Shown: in pieces, positions 32,691 to 44,060 of the stretch | Position numbering within the stretch: the first letter of the stretch is position 1 | How the letters are laid out: each line of letters begins with the position of its first letter | NCBI RefSeq assembly: GCF_947172395.1 | Contig: NC_069097.1 | Span: 5,068,142-5,132,141, forward strand | From: Bicyclus anynana | Lineage: Eukaryota; Arthropoda; Insecta; Lepidoptera; Nymphalidae | Reading direction: 5' to 3' | DNA length: 64,000 nucleotides | Made by a program: the position numbers and the translations under genes | The notes under the pieces: model-generated | Seen by the model: the letters and a program-made list of their open reading frames with translations, nothing else | Told to the model about the DNA's origin: nothing | Database searches by the model: none

Positions 32691-33027
32691 TGAGAAAATA
32701 TAGTTTTTTGGAAATCACAGACATACTCATACAGTTCTATTTTATTTATATGTATTGATATTTTTTTAACTATTTTTTTAATTTACCTACAATACATTAT
32801 GTAGGGTTGTAGCACTGAGCCGTGTAGAATCGATCGTGGCAGTCGTTTCGCGAATGAGGTTGACCATTGATCAGATAGCAACCCTGACCTTGCCCAACAC
32901 ACACACGCGCTCTACGCACGCGATGCACACTATGCGAAAGCTTATGACGTAGCTTGGTTACATCTATATATCTATTTATAGACTCATAAATATTCTTTAC
33001 GTCGTAGACGTACATCTTGGCTCAGGA
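32691..33027. other. Low-copy stretch, no gene seen
   Basis: The region may continue the decayed LINE that follows, but no protein motif could be read before 33028. Confidence 0.35.
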
Positions 33028-33147
33028 ACTTGCGCCAATGGTTTGGTATGAGTACCAGATCACTCTTTCGGGCAGCAGTGAACAAAGTTAAATTAGCCTT
33101 AATGATTGCTGACCTCCGATAGGAGATGGCACTATAAGAAGAAGAAA
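33028..33147 (+). pseudogene. LINE C-terminus with GAA tail
   Basis: In one frame: NLRQWFGMSTRSLFRAAVNK, then VKLALMIADLR, a stop, EMAL, stop, and GAAGAAGAA. This LRQW.G.....LFRAA..KVK.A.MIA.LR ending is characteristic of a lepidopteran retroelement reverse transcriptase C-terminus. Upstream domains are missing. Confidence 0.65.
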
Positions 33148-33221
33148 TATTCTTTTCTAAAAAAAACTATCAATCGATGTTTTTAGAAAATAATTATTGC
33201 CAGCCCGTATGCCAGTATGAG
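33148..33221. other. Short AT-rich stretch
   Basis: Nothing recognised. Confidence 0.4.
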
Positions 33222-33576
33222 TCGTGATAGCCCAGTTGAGCCGTGATAGCCCAGTGGATATGACCTCTGCCTCCGATTCCGGAGGGTGTGGGTTCGAATC
33301 CGGTCCGGGGCATGCATCCCCAACTTTTCAGTTGTGTGCATTTTAAGAAATTAAATATCACTTGTCTCAAATGGTAAAGGAAAAACATGAAATGAATGAA
33401 TGTAATGAAAACATCGTGAGGGTCTGCATAGTAGAGAATTTTCTTAATTCTCTGCGTGTGTGAAGTCTGCTAATCCGCATTGGGCCAGCGTGGCCTGCCT
33501 ATTGGCCTAACCCCTCTCTTCTGAGAGGAGACTCGAACTCAGCAGTAAGCCGAATAAGGGTTGATAATGATGATGA
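33222..33576 (+). mobile_element. SINE B with duplicated head start
   Basis: CGTGATAGCCCAGT occurs at 33223 and again, as CCGTGATAGCCCAGTGGATA, at 33241. The B box GGGTTCGAATCCGG is intact. A 20 bp insertion of GAATGAATGTAATG type lies before ACATCGTGAG. It ends GATAATGATGATGA. Confidence 0.9.
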
Positions 33577-33860
33577 CTCGTAAATATTCTTTTCTAAAAA
33601 ATCTATCAATTGATTATTTTAGAAAAGGAATTTTGCCATATTTATTAAAGAGGAACAAAATTCCCTTAAATAGTTAGATACAATTACATTATTTTTACCT
33701 ACCTATTGTTTACATAATTAATGTAGTGTCTGAAGTCACTTCGATGATTTGAGTGATTTTTATTTTGGCAAAAATTACTTGATGAAAAACTGAGGTTTCA
33801 TAAGCCGTTATGAAGCAAAGAAGTAACATGATGCTATAGCTTGAAAACTTCGTTCGTAAG
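33577..33860. other. AT-rich stretch
   Basis: Nothing recognised. Confidence 0.4.
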
Positions 33861-34019
33861 ACTCCCGATGGTCCGCGCGGGCCGGGGGGCGTGAAAAATC
33901 GACGACTGATGGGTGCATCAGTCGTCGATTTTTGTCGTGCGTGCCGGGAAGTGAGGTGTCACTTCCCCGCACGCACGATTTCACAGTCTTTCCCCCCGTC
34001 GCCCGCATATCATGGGAGT
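33861..34019. mobile_element. GC-rich foldback element with two inner hairpins
   Basis: Outer ends ACTCCC (33861) and GGGAGT (34019) pair, with imperfect pairing inward (GCGGGC / GCCCGC). Inside are two back-to-back stem-loops, each with loop GGTG: 33894-33911 with 33916-33933 (18 bp perfect) and 33935-33954 with 33959-33978 (20 bp, one mismatch). Composition is far more GC-rich than the flanks. The two overlapping open frames are antisense images of the same palindrome. Confidence 0.75.
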
Positions 34020-34302
34020 GTCATCAACGAAATTGCCAGACTATAAAAGATAACTGGAAAATATATCTTGCGTTCATTTATAGACAATATAATAAGACTA
34101 GGATGTATAAATATATTTAGGTACCAGGTAGGCATAATTTAGGTTGATGTTTAAAACAAAAGTTTTTTCAATCAAAATGGATGAACTCTTAGCCCTCGTA
34201 AAGGTCCAATTTTTTAATTTTTAATTTGAGAGACGTACAAACACCCAATCTGTATACTTATAGTTATTTTGCCTGATTGATTACTATGCGGTAAAAAGCT
34301 AC
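34020..34302. other. AT-rich stretch
   Basis: Nothing recognised. Confidence 0.4.
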
Positions 34303-34385
34303 ATTGCTAGGCGGTACATCATTTTCGGTAAAGTGGTAACTAGCCATGACCAAAGCCACCTGAGTCAATTTAGAAAATATGCTAT
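34303..34385 (-). mobile_element. SINE A body fragment, degenerate
   Basis: TAGGCGGTACATCATTTTCG and GTGGTAACTAGCCATGACC resemble the reversed body of SINE A. Confidence 0.6.
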
Positions 34386-34942
34386 TTTAAATCGTGTTTC
34401 GATAACTCATATCTTACTTAATTCAATTCTACGAATATTGGTTATGCAATTTTATTTCATTTGTAATTAATTTGCTTATAATCTGATTAATTTAAATGTC
34501 AAAAGTTCTAATGATTTTGTGTTCCTTGTAACACAAATATCTATAAAATACACTAATGCAATTTATAATGTTGACATTTTGTATGCATAAATTAAAAATA
34601 TTAATATACAATAACAAATTAGACAATTTTTTTTCACACAATTATTGCAATAAATTAATATACTTTGCATTTATATCTCCAATTTTAAACAGATTAAGTG
34701 TAATAAAAGAAATAATTTAAAGATAAAATTTACATTTTATAAATTATAATTCATATTAGATCGTGTGACAGTGATCTTATAAGAATCATATTTAATTATT
34801 AATGTATGTGTGTGTGTGTGTGTGTAATGTGTAAGCATAAAAAACATTTATTTATTTAAAAAGAAAGTGTAGGAATTATAGTACTTGACTGTATTTATTA
34901 GAAAACAACAACGTTACTCAAAGTTTTGATATTTATTGTTCA
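34386..34942. other. AT-rich DNA with a GT microsatellite
   Basis: A (TG)n run lies at 34807-34825. Otherwise very AT-rich with nothing recognised. Confidence 0.55.
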
Positions 34943-35253
34943 CCATCATCATCACTATCAACCCATATACGGCTCACTGCTGAGCTCGAGTCTCCACTTG
35001 GATTGAGAGGGGTTAGGCCAATTAGTCCACCACGCTGGCCCAATGCGAATTGGCAGACTTCACCCACGCAGAGAATTAACAAAATTCTCTGATATGCAGA
35101 TTTCCTCACGATGTTTTCCTTCACCGTTTGAGACACGTGATATTTAATTTCTTAAAATGCATACAACAGAAAAGTTGGAGTTGCATGCCCCGGACCGGAT
35201 TCGATCGCACACCTTTCGGAATTGGAGGCAGAGGTCATATCCACTGGGCTATT
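34943..35253 (-). mobile_element. SINE B, near-complete
   Basis: Plus strand: ATCATCATCAC tail, GGCTCACTGCTGAGCTCGAG, both hairpin motifs in partly decayed form, GACCGGATTCGATCGCAC (B-box region) and GAGGTCATATCCACTGGGCT (A-box region). Confidence 0.9.
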
Positions 35254-36692
35254 TATTAATACGTCACAAATTTTGTGACTTGACTTTCAAAAAAAATATC
35301 GTATAGTATTGTTATCGCCGCGTTTGCCGCTTTTTAATTTACATGTTGTTAATAAATAGTGTAGGAAATAGTAGTCTGTGACAGTGACGTTGCTCAATCT
35401 AGTATCGGCTTCAGTGTGCTCGTGGCGTTCGAGCCGTCCACATCTCTTGTTGTGTAATTCTTTATGGGTTACTTGGGATAGGCGGGGAGAGTGACTTGAG
35501 TGGAAAAGGGGAGTGTTTGATATCAGTCAAAGGTACCTTTAACCCTACATACATCGTTCACAAGTACGTGACTCCACTCAAGGTCATTCTCTGCCATTCT
35601 AGGGTCTTATTTTGGTTACAGTTTGATTTGTTAATTAAGTTGTCCTGACAAGTGTTGTGAATCATAACCTTTGTTCGACATTAGTTTTCTTATTTGCAAT
35701 CACCTTTTGAGTCCTATAATAGTATGAACCAACTCGTTGACGACACCCCTGCAAAACTTTCCTCACTAACCCACTAAATAAACACTGCACAATGAGGCAC
35801 TAACGATACGGCGTTTGATACAAAAAAATCCACTCGTCAAGACCGAGTTTCGCGCTAATCTACCATTTCACCAACATTCCGGTTAACTTCGAAGAAGTTA
35901 AGTCACCCTTAATAAAAATCTCCCAGACCGATTAACATTTCAGAAATCAAAACCGCCTAACGACACGCGATCGGTTCACGAAACAAAGAATATACTCGTA
36001 AATCCTATTACCCACTATCTGTTATTGATTCAATTTTTTTTTCACCACTTTTCATGCGGGCTGTACTTGCGTATGTGTGACGGACGTCATTGTGGGTGTA
36101 TGCATTCGCAACACACATAATTAGTGAAATAGGGGGTCGATATTATTAATGAGGGGGGTGTAGAGGGGTAGAGGGGTGCGGATTGTTATCTAGTCGAGCT
36201 TTTGTGTTCTTTTCTATAGATCGGCGGTCTATTGATTGTTTAGTCGATACTTCGGTCTTTAATTATAGGGGCTAACAGGCTAACTGAACGAACACCTCGC
36301 TTGACACATTAATGGCGTCTATGGGGACGGTTATAATTTTCCATAATTATTCATTTGGACGCGAAGTTTCGACAGTTATGAGTTGTGTTTAGTTTTAATT
36401 TACCACCGTGTTTTTATTATGGAACAAACTGTTTTTTTTGAACTATTATTATTATTTGTTTAGGTAGGTTTACTTATGTTGTTAACTTGTTTAGATAGTT
36501 TACTTTCTGTTTATGTAATACAACAGATTAAACTTAACCAAACTCTAATTGTTATGATGAATAACCCAAATCACTCTCAAGTTACTAGAATTATTGTGAT
36601 GTTTAACTCAAATTAAGTAATTCTCCAAGGTCCTACCATCTTAGATTGGATATTATCCTGTGAGTTCCACTCAACATTTTAGTTAAAAAAAA
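35254..36692. other. Long repeat-free island, putative regulatory DNA
   Basis: About 1.4 kb with none of the window's repeat families and moderate GC. Patches include TGTGACAGTGACGTTGCTCA, GATAGGCGGGGAGAGTGACT, a G-rich run at 36155-36180 and CTAACGACACGCGATCGG. No frame of useful length exists on either strand. It could be conserved non-coding DNA or an intron segment of a regulatory gene. Confidence 0.35.
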
Positions 36693-36800
36693 TATCATTA
36701 TCATCATTAGCAACCCATTTTCGACTCATTGTTGAGCACGAGTCTCCTCTCAGAATGAGGTTAGGTTAATATTCCACCACGCTGGCCCAATGCAGGTTAG
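36693..36800 (-). mobile_element. SINE B tail fragment
   Basis: ATCATTATCATCATT tail, then GAGCACGAGTCTCCTCTCAG and CCACGCTGGCCCAATGCAGG; truncated before the first hairpin. Confidence 0.85.
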
Positions 36801-38111
36801 TAAAAAAAAATATTGATGAAATTTCTAATTGGATGCATCTTAACTATCTATTTAGACTAGTTTTCAACTCACGTTTCGATTTCATACGTAAATAAATTAA
36901 GCGAGTACGTATAAAATGCTGACATAATTACTACAGTTACTTGTCAAAGTGAAGCAGACGTTTAGCACCTCGCACCGTATTATTAGCGTCATGATATTCA
37001 TATCAAAAGAGTTATTAATAAGTCGTTGTTAACTACCATTCGTCGTTGACACCTTGTAATTGACGACAAAATGAACGGACACGTCCAACGTTGGATTTAA
37101 AACAAGACGACCGACATGTGAAGAGACCGCTGGTACTTCACTGATTAATAAGATGGGGTTGCGACTTGAGCAAGGGGTACCAAACCACCCCACGCCTGCT
37201 CCCTCGCCTTACCCACAAAACAAAAAAAAATGTGACTCATCAACCCACACTAATAAACAAAACAACTCACACTATCACCTAACGCATAATAACCGCACAC
37301 TCATATTATCAACCTTAACATAACGGGTAAAAGGTTCCAATTAGAATGGTATATTTCTCACTTAAGTAAAGTTAGGTCTCCTATAATCGTTCATTATCGC
37401 ACACATACGAAAATCATTCACGTATTGTCCACGCATACATGTATGTGTTAATTATATCGGAAAGTACTGGGTAGGGGTTAGTTGATTTGATTAATTCCAG
37501 CTAGAAAGAAACGGCCTTGTTAGATATATTCTATAAAATGAGTATATTCCAATCAATCTAATTATGAGCAAATTTATGGCAAATATCGTATTTTATATTG
37601 GAATTAAACGTCGTTTATTCCTAATTAAAACTTAATATTTGTAAAAGAAATGTCAAGATTTGAACCTTGCTTAAAAATCCTACTAGAAAATCTGGCCAAA
37701 ATATACGCGCTAATAAAATCATTATATCTAACAGATAATCATACGACACTTCTGTATTTAGAATTTTGAATTTAGAATAAAAAATGCTATAATTTTTTCC
37801 GGATAGATCTTTAAGATCTTGAGATACAGACGGATAGATAAAGGACAGACAGATAAAATATCGTTTATTGCCGTTTTAGCCTAAATTTTACAAACATCTA
37901 AAAACAGATGGGTGACAATTGTGTATTTGCAGAAAAAAATATGAAAATTGAGATGAAAATAGGGTAAATAACTAAAGGAGCAATTTCCCTAAATAAGGAA
38001 AGTATTCTTTGGCCATCTATGACGGTCCATCGGAAGTTGTTGGCGAACTCTCGGCAAATCGTTCCGAGTATTCACAGGCAATGGTGTTCGAGATGTATCA
38101 TTGCTTAAAGA
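36801..38111. other. Low-copy DNA
   Basis: No gene or repeat family recognised. 36940-37200 is moderately GC-rich (ACGTCCAACGTTGGATTTAA). 37800-37865 holds GATAGA/CAGACAGA simple sequence. Confidence 0.4.
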
Positions 38112-38387
38112 CCCGTGATAGCCTAGTGGATATGACCTCTGCCTCCGATTCTGGAGGAGGTGGGTTCCGGTCCGGGGCATGCACCTCCAACTTCTCAGTT
38201 GTGTGCAATTTGAGAAATAAAATATAGTATTTGTGAGGTGAAGGAAAAAAGTCGTGAGGAAACGTGCATACCAGAGAATTTTCTTAATTCTCTGCGTGTG
38301 TGAAGTCTGCCAATCCGCTTTGGGCCAGCGTGGTGGACTATTGGCCTAACCCCTCTCATTCTACCGACCCGAATATGGATTGATAAC
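38112..38387 (+). mobile_element. SINE B, near-complete
   Basis: CCGTGATAGCCTAGTGGATA head; the B box is damaged by a deletion (GGTGGGTTCCGG). The AGAGAATTTTCTTAATTCTC hairpin is intact; most of the second hairpin is lost. Confidence 0.9.
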
Positions 38388-38814
38388 AGTTTAATAGTCA
38401 GTTCATGTTATATTACATTTTTATACATATTATATTACATTTTTGTTAAATTACTTAGTGACAACCGCATATCATTTACAATTTCCTGATTATTTTACTT
38501 GTACTGTCGCTACACGAATTTCATCTTTACATCTTACGCTCTTGCAAAGTAAGCCTTTACCTATATTATGACTACCATAAGTACGAGTATTAGGCAAATT
38601 ATCTTTTATGGCCCAATAAAAATGTACCTTTTACTTTATAGTTTTATTATGCCGTAACTTAGTACTGAAGAGTGTACTGTTTTCGGGACTCAAACTGTAC
38701 CCACGAAGCTTTGCGTGTTTGTTGACTCAAACAAGAAAAAAAGCGCTGCAAATTTTTTATTATCGACTGTGCGCGACCCGATATGAAGCGCTGACAAATT
38801 GCTTCAGTTTACAA
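38388..38814. other. AT-rich stretch
   Basis: Nothing recognised. Confidence 0.4.
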
Positions 38815-39356
38815 ACTAGCGGGCGCCTATGACTTCGTCTGCGAAAAATTAGGCTATCATCCCCATTGAATTTCACATTCTAACGATAGTCAATGTACCT
38901 ATTATAGGTAGTGAACAAAACTTAAAAAATTACAGACTTTCATAAAAAATTCAACCCTTTTTGATTTTAGGGGTAAAATTTTCAAAATCCTTGTTATACT
39001 TAAAATATATATTGGTGAAAAACGATCAGTTTTTCACCAATATATATTTTGAAAATTTTTTTAGACATATTATGGGCCCATTCAAACCTCTAGGGATTAA
39101 AGAAAATAAAGTCTTGAATTAATATTTAATATTGATTGCATGATTTATGTGGAAATTTTCGTAACTATAACTTTAAAATTAAAGAACTTTCAATACAAAC
39201 TTTCAACCTCCTTTCCTTTTTTATTTAAGAGACAAAAATAGCCTATGTTTTGCTCTATCCCAGTTATCGATATATCAAAATTCATCTTGATTGGTTCAGC
39301 AGTTTAGCCGTGAGAAAGTAACAGACAGACTTACTTTCGCATATATAATATTAGTA
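38815..39356 (-). mobile_element. Helitron type 2-like element, long form
   Basis: Begins ACTAGCGGGCGCCTATGACT and TCGTCTGCG, contains AGACAAAAATAGCCTATGTT and GATTGGTTCAGCAGTTTAGC, and ends TTACTTTCGCATATATAATA and TTAGTAAGG. It is about 540 bp against 225 bp at 16842 and 385 bp at 40001. It carries the 22 bp perfect hairpin at 39002-39050. Confidence 0.75.
39002..39050. repeat. 22 bp perfect inverted repeat, 5 nt loop
   Basis: AAAATATATATTGGTGAAAA with AC (39002-39023) pairs exactly with 39029-39050 around GATCA. Confidence 0.95.
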
Positions 39357-39591
39357 AGGATTTTTTCACCGAGCGACTCACTGCACCCGCGATAAATACG
39401 TCTTTTTTTAATTGCATTTCCGCCATATTTGCTTTAAATAGTGTCGACGTGTCAGGCGATTTGTAAAAGTTTGTTGTTTAGTTTTGCCGAAATTTTCGAT
39501 AATAAATTCCTTAAATTGCGCCAATGGAGTCGTAAACTGTTTCCAACGTTTTGAATTGTAATTGCGAATAAAGTTCTTTCATGTCTTTAAT
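39357..39591. other. AT-rich stretch
   Basis: Nothing recognised. Confidence 0.4.
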
Positions 39592-39798
39592 ATATACTAA
39601 TATTATAAAGCTGAAGAGTTTGTTTGTTTGTTGAACGCGCTAATCTCAGGAACTATTGGTCCGATTTGGAAAATTCTTTCAGTGTTAGATAGCCCATTTA
39701 TCGAGGAAGGCTATATGCTATATATTATCCTATATTTTATCCCTGTATTTCTACGGGAACGGGGACCACGCGGGTGAAACCGCGAGGCCTCTACTAGT
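39592..39798 (+). mobile_element. Helitron-like element, type 1, complete
   Basis: TATACTAATATTATAAAGCT, GAACGCGCTAATCTCAGGAA, CAGTGTTAGATAGCCCATTT, GGGGACCACGCGGGTGAAAC and terminal ACTAGT. It has a small internal expansion, TATTATCCTATATTTTATCC. Confidence 0.95.
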
Positions 39799-40000
39799 TA
39801 TGTATACAAAACATTTTAATGTCAAGTTATTAGATTATCCGCCATTTACGTAATTTTGCAAATTCACGTCCAAAATGCTGGAGCTTTAGAGCTTTAGTAA
39901 CCCATCCCATAAAATAACCTCACTATTAAACTAATTTAGAAACAACGCAAAAGAAAGCTACACTATTTGCATATGCGAAAGAAATGTATACATTCAAATC
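39799..40000. other. AT-rich stretch
   Basis: Nothing recognised. Confidence 0.4.
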
Positions 40001-40383
40001 CTACTAATACCTATTATAAAAGCGAAAGTTTGTATGTATGTTTGGATGTCTGGATGTTTGTTACTCTATAACGCCGCTACTACTGAAGCGATTTAGCTGA
40101 AATTTAGAAAGGAAATAGATTTTACTCTTAATACATAGGCTACTTTTTATCCCTAAAAAAAACCATGGTTTCCCGAGATTTGCGAAAACTGATGATTTTG
40201 ACGATATGAATGTTTGTTACTCTTTCACTCCTCAAACACTGAACCGAATTAGCTGAAATTTGGTATTAAGATATATTATAGCCTGGATTAACACATATAC
40301 TACTTTTTATCCCGGAAAAATCCATGGTTCCGAGGGATTTGTGAAAAACTAAATTCCGGACGAAGTCGCGGGCGTCCGCTAGT
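40001..40383 (+). mobile_element. Helitron-like element, type 2, with internal duplication
   Basis: CTACTAATACCTATTATAAA and AGCGAAAGTTTGTATG at the left. Two related blocks follow, each with TGTTACTCT, a GAA.CGA(T/A)TTAGCTGAAATT segment and CTACTTTTTATCC. It ends GGACGAAGTCGCGGGCGTCC, then GCTAGT. No coding sequence. Confidence 0.9.
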
Positions 40384-40440
40384 ATTCCTATAATTCAGTA
40401 GACATAGTAAAAGTTAAGCAGTTCAACCCCAATATTGTAA

Positions 40441-40735
40441 ACCGCTTTCTGAGAAGTGTTATCTGCATATGCAAAAATGGCCTCGTGCCGGACTTATGCA
40501 AATGGCAATGCATGACACGTAGGTACTTCGTTTAAATAAAGTATGAAATTGTGGCTCGTGCTATTATAACATGTCTAATATATGGTAATGTATGTTCGTA
40601 GATGATAGTCAAATATCTATGGGGTACTTTCGTTGCCCGCACGTGGACTCTTATGTTAAGTGAAACTGGGAGATACTTGTACACTTTTGATGATATAAAT
40701 TTATTGAAATATCAATAGAAAAGTGTAAGTCAATT
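40441..40735. repeat. Octamer-bearing duplicated segment, copy 1
   Basis: Matches 41389-41697 in the same orientation, 948 bp away. Shared blocks: TCTGCATATGCAAAA, CCTCGTGCC, TATGCAAATG, AATGCATGACACGTA, ACTTCGTTTAAAT, GATGATAGTCAA and GCACGTGGACTCTT. ATGCAAAT, the octamer bound by POU factors, is at 40496-40503. The match may begin as far upstream as about 40406. No frame spans both copies. The segment is either a duplicated cis-regulatory element or an unclassified repeat. Confidence 0.75.
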
Positions 40736-40989
40736 GAATGTTGCTTAATTGGATTAGGCGGCATTTTCGATGCCTGTTTTGTAGTTACATGTTGTTTTAT
40801 TTTGATTTCGTTTTAGTTTTAGCAAATATAAAAAAATGAGTTTAGTACTCAAATAGAAATTATTAAATAAAAGCATATGATTTGGCTTTCTTTATTTATT
40901 GTGCTTCAATCAACGATTTTACACCAATTAGATGTGTAACGTGCCTACAAAATCACTGCAAAAATTGATCCGAATTTAGATGCTCCACC
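40736..40989. other. AT-rich spacer
   Basis: Nothing recognised between copy 1 and the SINE B fragment. Confidence 0.4.
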
Positions 40990-41083
40990 ATCAACATCGT
41001 CATCATTCGGCTCACTACTGAGCTCGAGTCTCCTGTCAGAATGAGGGGTTAGGCCAATAGTCCACCACGCTGGCCCAATGCAG
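40990..41083 (-). mobile_element. SINE B tail fragment
   Basis: CGTCATCATT tail, CGGCTCACTACTGAGCTCGA, and CCACGCTGGCCCAATGCAG, where it is joined to SINE D. Confidence 0.85.
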
Positions 41084-41234
41084 CGGTTCGATGTGGTGGT
41101 TCGATTCCCGCTCCGTTGGTCTATTGTCGTACCCACTCCTAATACAGTCTATCCCGAATTCCCGATCAGTTGGAGGGAAATGGGAATATTGATCATATTT
41201 AAAATATATGGCAATATATTTTTTTAAAAAAAAA
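41084..41234 (+). mobile_element. SINE D, lacking its A box
   Basis: Starts GGTTCGATGTGGTGGTTCGA (B-box region), continues CTATTGTCGTACCCACTCCT and GTTGGAGGGAAATGGGAATA, and ends in an A-run. The A-box end is replaced by the neighbouring SINE B fragment. Confidence 0.75.
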
Positions 41235-41388
41235 CAAAGTGCATGTAAATTAAACATACTATAAATAAGTATATAATATTTCATTAATTAATAATAATTC
41301 ATTGCTGAATGACTATGAAGGACTTCTTAAGATTGCGATAAATAATAAAAGTTAACCCTTAAAGTGACAAACAACTAACACATTCTTA
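41235..41388. other. AT-rich spacer
   Basis: Nothing recognised. Confidence 0.4.
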
Positions 41389-41697
41389 CCACCTTTTGAG
41401 AAGCGTCTATCAACGTATCTGCATATGCAAAAGTATTAGCCTCGTGCCAGACCTATGCAAATGACATGCAATGCATGACACGTACTTCGTTTAAATTAAC
41501 TATGAATGTGTCCCGTGCCGTTACTGGACGTCTAATGTATGCTAATGTATTAAAGATGATAGTCAATTTTGATGCTCACCTACCTTCCAATATGCTAATG
41601 CGCACGTGGACTCTTCTTATGCAAAGTACTTACAGCTTCTGTCGCCGAATGTGATATAAAATATAAATTATTGGGGCAAATAAAATGTAAGTTAAAT
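41389..41697. repeat. Octamer-bearing duplicated segment, copy 2
   Basis: Second copy of 40441-40735. The octamer ATGCAAAT is kept at 41455-41462, and ATGCTAAT variants lie at about 41538 and 41592. Small indels separate the copies. The open frame at 41466 is broken in copy 1 and is not a gene. Confidence 0.75.
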
Positions 41698-42150
41698 TTA
41701 AACGTTCTTTATATAGCACGATAAAATCGGATTTTACTATTAGAATTCTATAAATGACTTCTAAAAGCTGTACTAGTAGATACATACAAATGTGTGTATG
41801 TATTTATTACACGTATGTTAATTTTAAATTTGAATTTGAAAGTTCATTGATATATCATCAGCTTAGATAATGTCTACTAGCTATTTCTATGTATATTTTG
41901 TTTATTTAGCATTTTCTATGTTTCTGTCATCAAAGGTTGCCTGTAAGAAATTGCTTTTAGCAATAAGGCTACCTTTGCAAGCTAACATGTACTCGTATTT
42001 TCTTTTGTTATTGTTTTCTTTTTTATGTTATCGTTTGTTTTGTGTGCAATGAAGTTCTGTTTCTTAACCTTAGGTACTTCAATCATACATACGATTCGCT
42101 GGTACAAAATGTTTTATTAATAAAAACAACCATTATTTAAATATGAACGA
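41698..42150. other. AT-rich stretch
   Basis: The hydrophobic open frame at 41870 lies in T-rich sequence and has no known domain; taken as chance. Confidence 0.4.
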
Positions 42151-42350
42151 ACTAGCTGACTCCGCGCGGTTTCACCTGAGTGGTTCCTTTTCCTGTAGGA
42201 ATACGGGGATAATATATAGCCTATAGCCTTCCTCGATAAATGGGCTATCTAACACTGAAAGAATTTTTAAATCGGACCAGTAGTTCCTGAGATTAGCGCG
42301 TTCAAACAAACAAACAAACAAATTCTTCAGCTTTATAATATTAGTATAGA
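42151..42350 (-). mobile_element. Helitron-like element, type 1, complete
   Basis: ACTAGCTGACTCCGCGCGGT, TTCACCTGAGTGGTTCC, TAGCCTATAGCCTTCCTCGA, GAGATTAGCGCGTTCAAACA and TTTATAATATTAGTATAGA. Confidence 0.95.
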
Positions 42351-43729
42351 TGACACATTTATTGTAACTTTTCGGCACTTAAAAGACTCGAAAAATATAC
42401 CTAAAACTTTGTTTACTGGACTGAAACAGAAAAACCGTTATAGAGTAAGATCGATAATTATTTTTAATGTAAGCCTGAGATCAAAACGGTACCGTTCTCT
42501 GTGTAGTTTGACATAGATCGTCTCACCTGTCCCCACGATTGTCACACCCCATACCCATACGGCAACGGCAGTCGATATTCTCGAATTTCATATGTATCTC
42601 TAATTTCAATAACACCCTTCGCTACCTGTGCCATCTCATCTACATATCAATGTTCGCAGCGTCTCGGAAATTTCTTTTCTTTCACTAAAACCCCGTACAC
42701 ACAATCGAAACGTCGCGAACTTTATGTCCGACCAATCGCCGGCAAATATTTATCTCAGTTATCTGACAAATCGATAGACTTATGCATAGGTACTCTACCC
42801 ATGCATAATAAATAATACTTTAATTTAGTTAAATATTTTGAAAAACTGATAATATAATATGTACTTATATGTATACATAAAAAATATTTTTATATAACAT
42901 GGCATCAAATGGATTTGAACGATGTTTTTACCATCTAGTCTGTTCAGTCCACATTACTAATTATAATTCATTTCAGCCAAATATCATGCAAAATTCCATG
43001 TACGAAAATTTGCCTGGAGGAGTAGCTTCTCGTTTTGGTAGAGAGGAAGAAACATCCACAAAACTACTTAAACAGTGTCGTTGATTCCTTAGATACAAAA
43101 ATATACTGCTTACTTTGGGGATACATTATAAGTCCATATTATTAAAGAAGAAATTTTCGAGTTTCCATAATTTGTATTTTAGTTTGTTTCTAGTTAAAAG
43201 CTTGTGCATTTATTTCAGAATACAAAGTCAGCTTTACTTAAGAGTTTTTAGTGTCAGAGCGTGTAGAAGGTGCTTAAAATATGCAAAGCTCGTGCTCCAT
43301 ATCATTACAAAGAATTTCACTAAAATTGGATCACCCTACATTGTCATACCCTTCGGTAATGGTTTCGTTACATAACGAACTATTTGAAATACGATATCCG
43401 TGCTGTTTCCAGTAAGGGGCAAAATCTATGGTTTTTCTGATCGGTGTAACACTTTTATGATTTTGTTACTTGCTTCGAAACTGTTAAAGGTATAATATAT
43501 CTTCTCATTTCTTATACTGATATAGTATGTAACTATATTCAAAAATCTGAAACAATAGTTTCAAGTTACATCAGTTTTTCAGATTTTCAGGCGACCACGA
43601 GAAAAAAACGTTCTATATTACAATTTTTATTTATAAAACAAAATTAACTATGTTCTTGACTTCTCTTTCTTACTTCTTTATCTAATACTAAAAATAAGGA
43701 TAATATAATTTATCACATTCCACATTATG
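42351..43729. other. Low-copy DNA, 1.4 kb
   Basis: 42480-42780 is a GC-richer patch (ACGGCAACGGCAGTCGATAT, ATCGAAACGTCGCGAACTTT). Two small open frames (42899-43084 and 43115-43375, 61 and 86 codons) follow each other closely, but neither has a known domain or signal sequence. Confidence 0.35.
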
Positions 43730-44060
43730 TTTTTTTTTTTATACTTTACAAGTTAGCCCTTGACTACAATCTCACCTGATGGTAAGTGATGATGCAGTCT
43801 AAGATGGAATCGGGCTAACTTGTTAGGAGGAGGATGAAAATCCACACCCCTTTCGGTTTCTACACGGCATCGTACCGGAACACTAAATCGCTTGGCGGTA
43901 CGTCTTTGCCGGTAGGGTGGTAACTAGCCACAGCCGAAGCCTCCCACCAGCCAAACTTGGACAAATTAAGAAAATCTCAATCTGCCCAGCCGGGGATCGA
44001 ACCCAGGACCTCCGTCTTGTAAATCCACCGTGCATACCACTGCGCCACGGAGGCCGTCGA
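43730..44060 (-). mobile_element. SINE A, complete
   Basis: Minus strand: TCGACGGCCTCCGTGGCGCA head, A box CAGTGGTATGCACGG, B box GGTTCGATCCCC, body and LINE-like tail; the T-run at 43730-43740 is its A tail. The open frames here on both strands are SINE shadows. Confidence 0.95.

Noticed and set aside
42899..43375. Two consecutive small genes
   Set aside because: No known domains, different frames, no shared signals; kept only as a note in the low-copy stretch.
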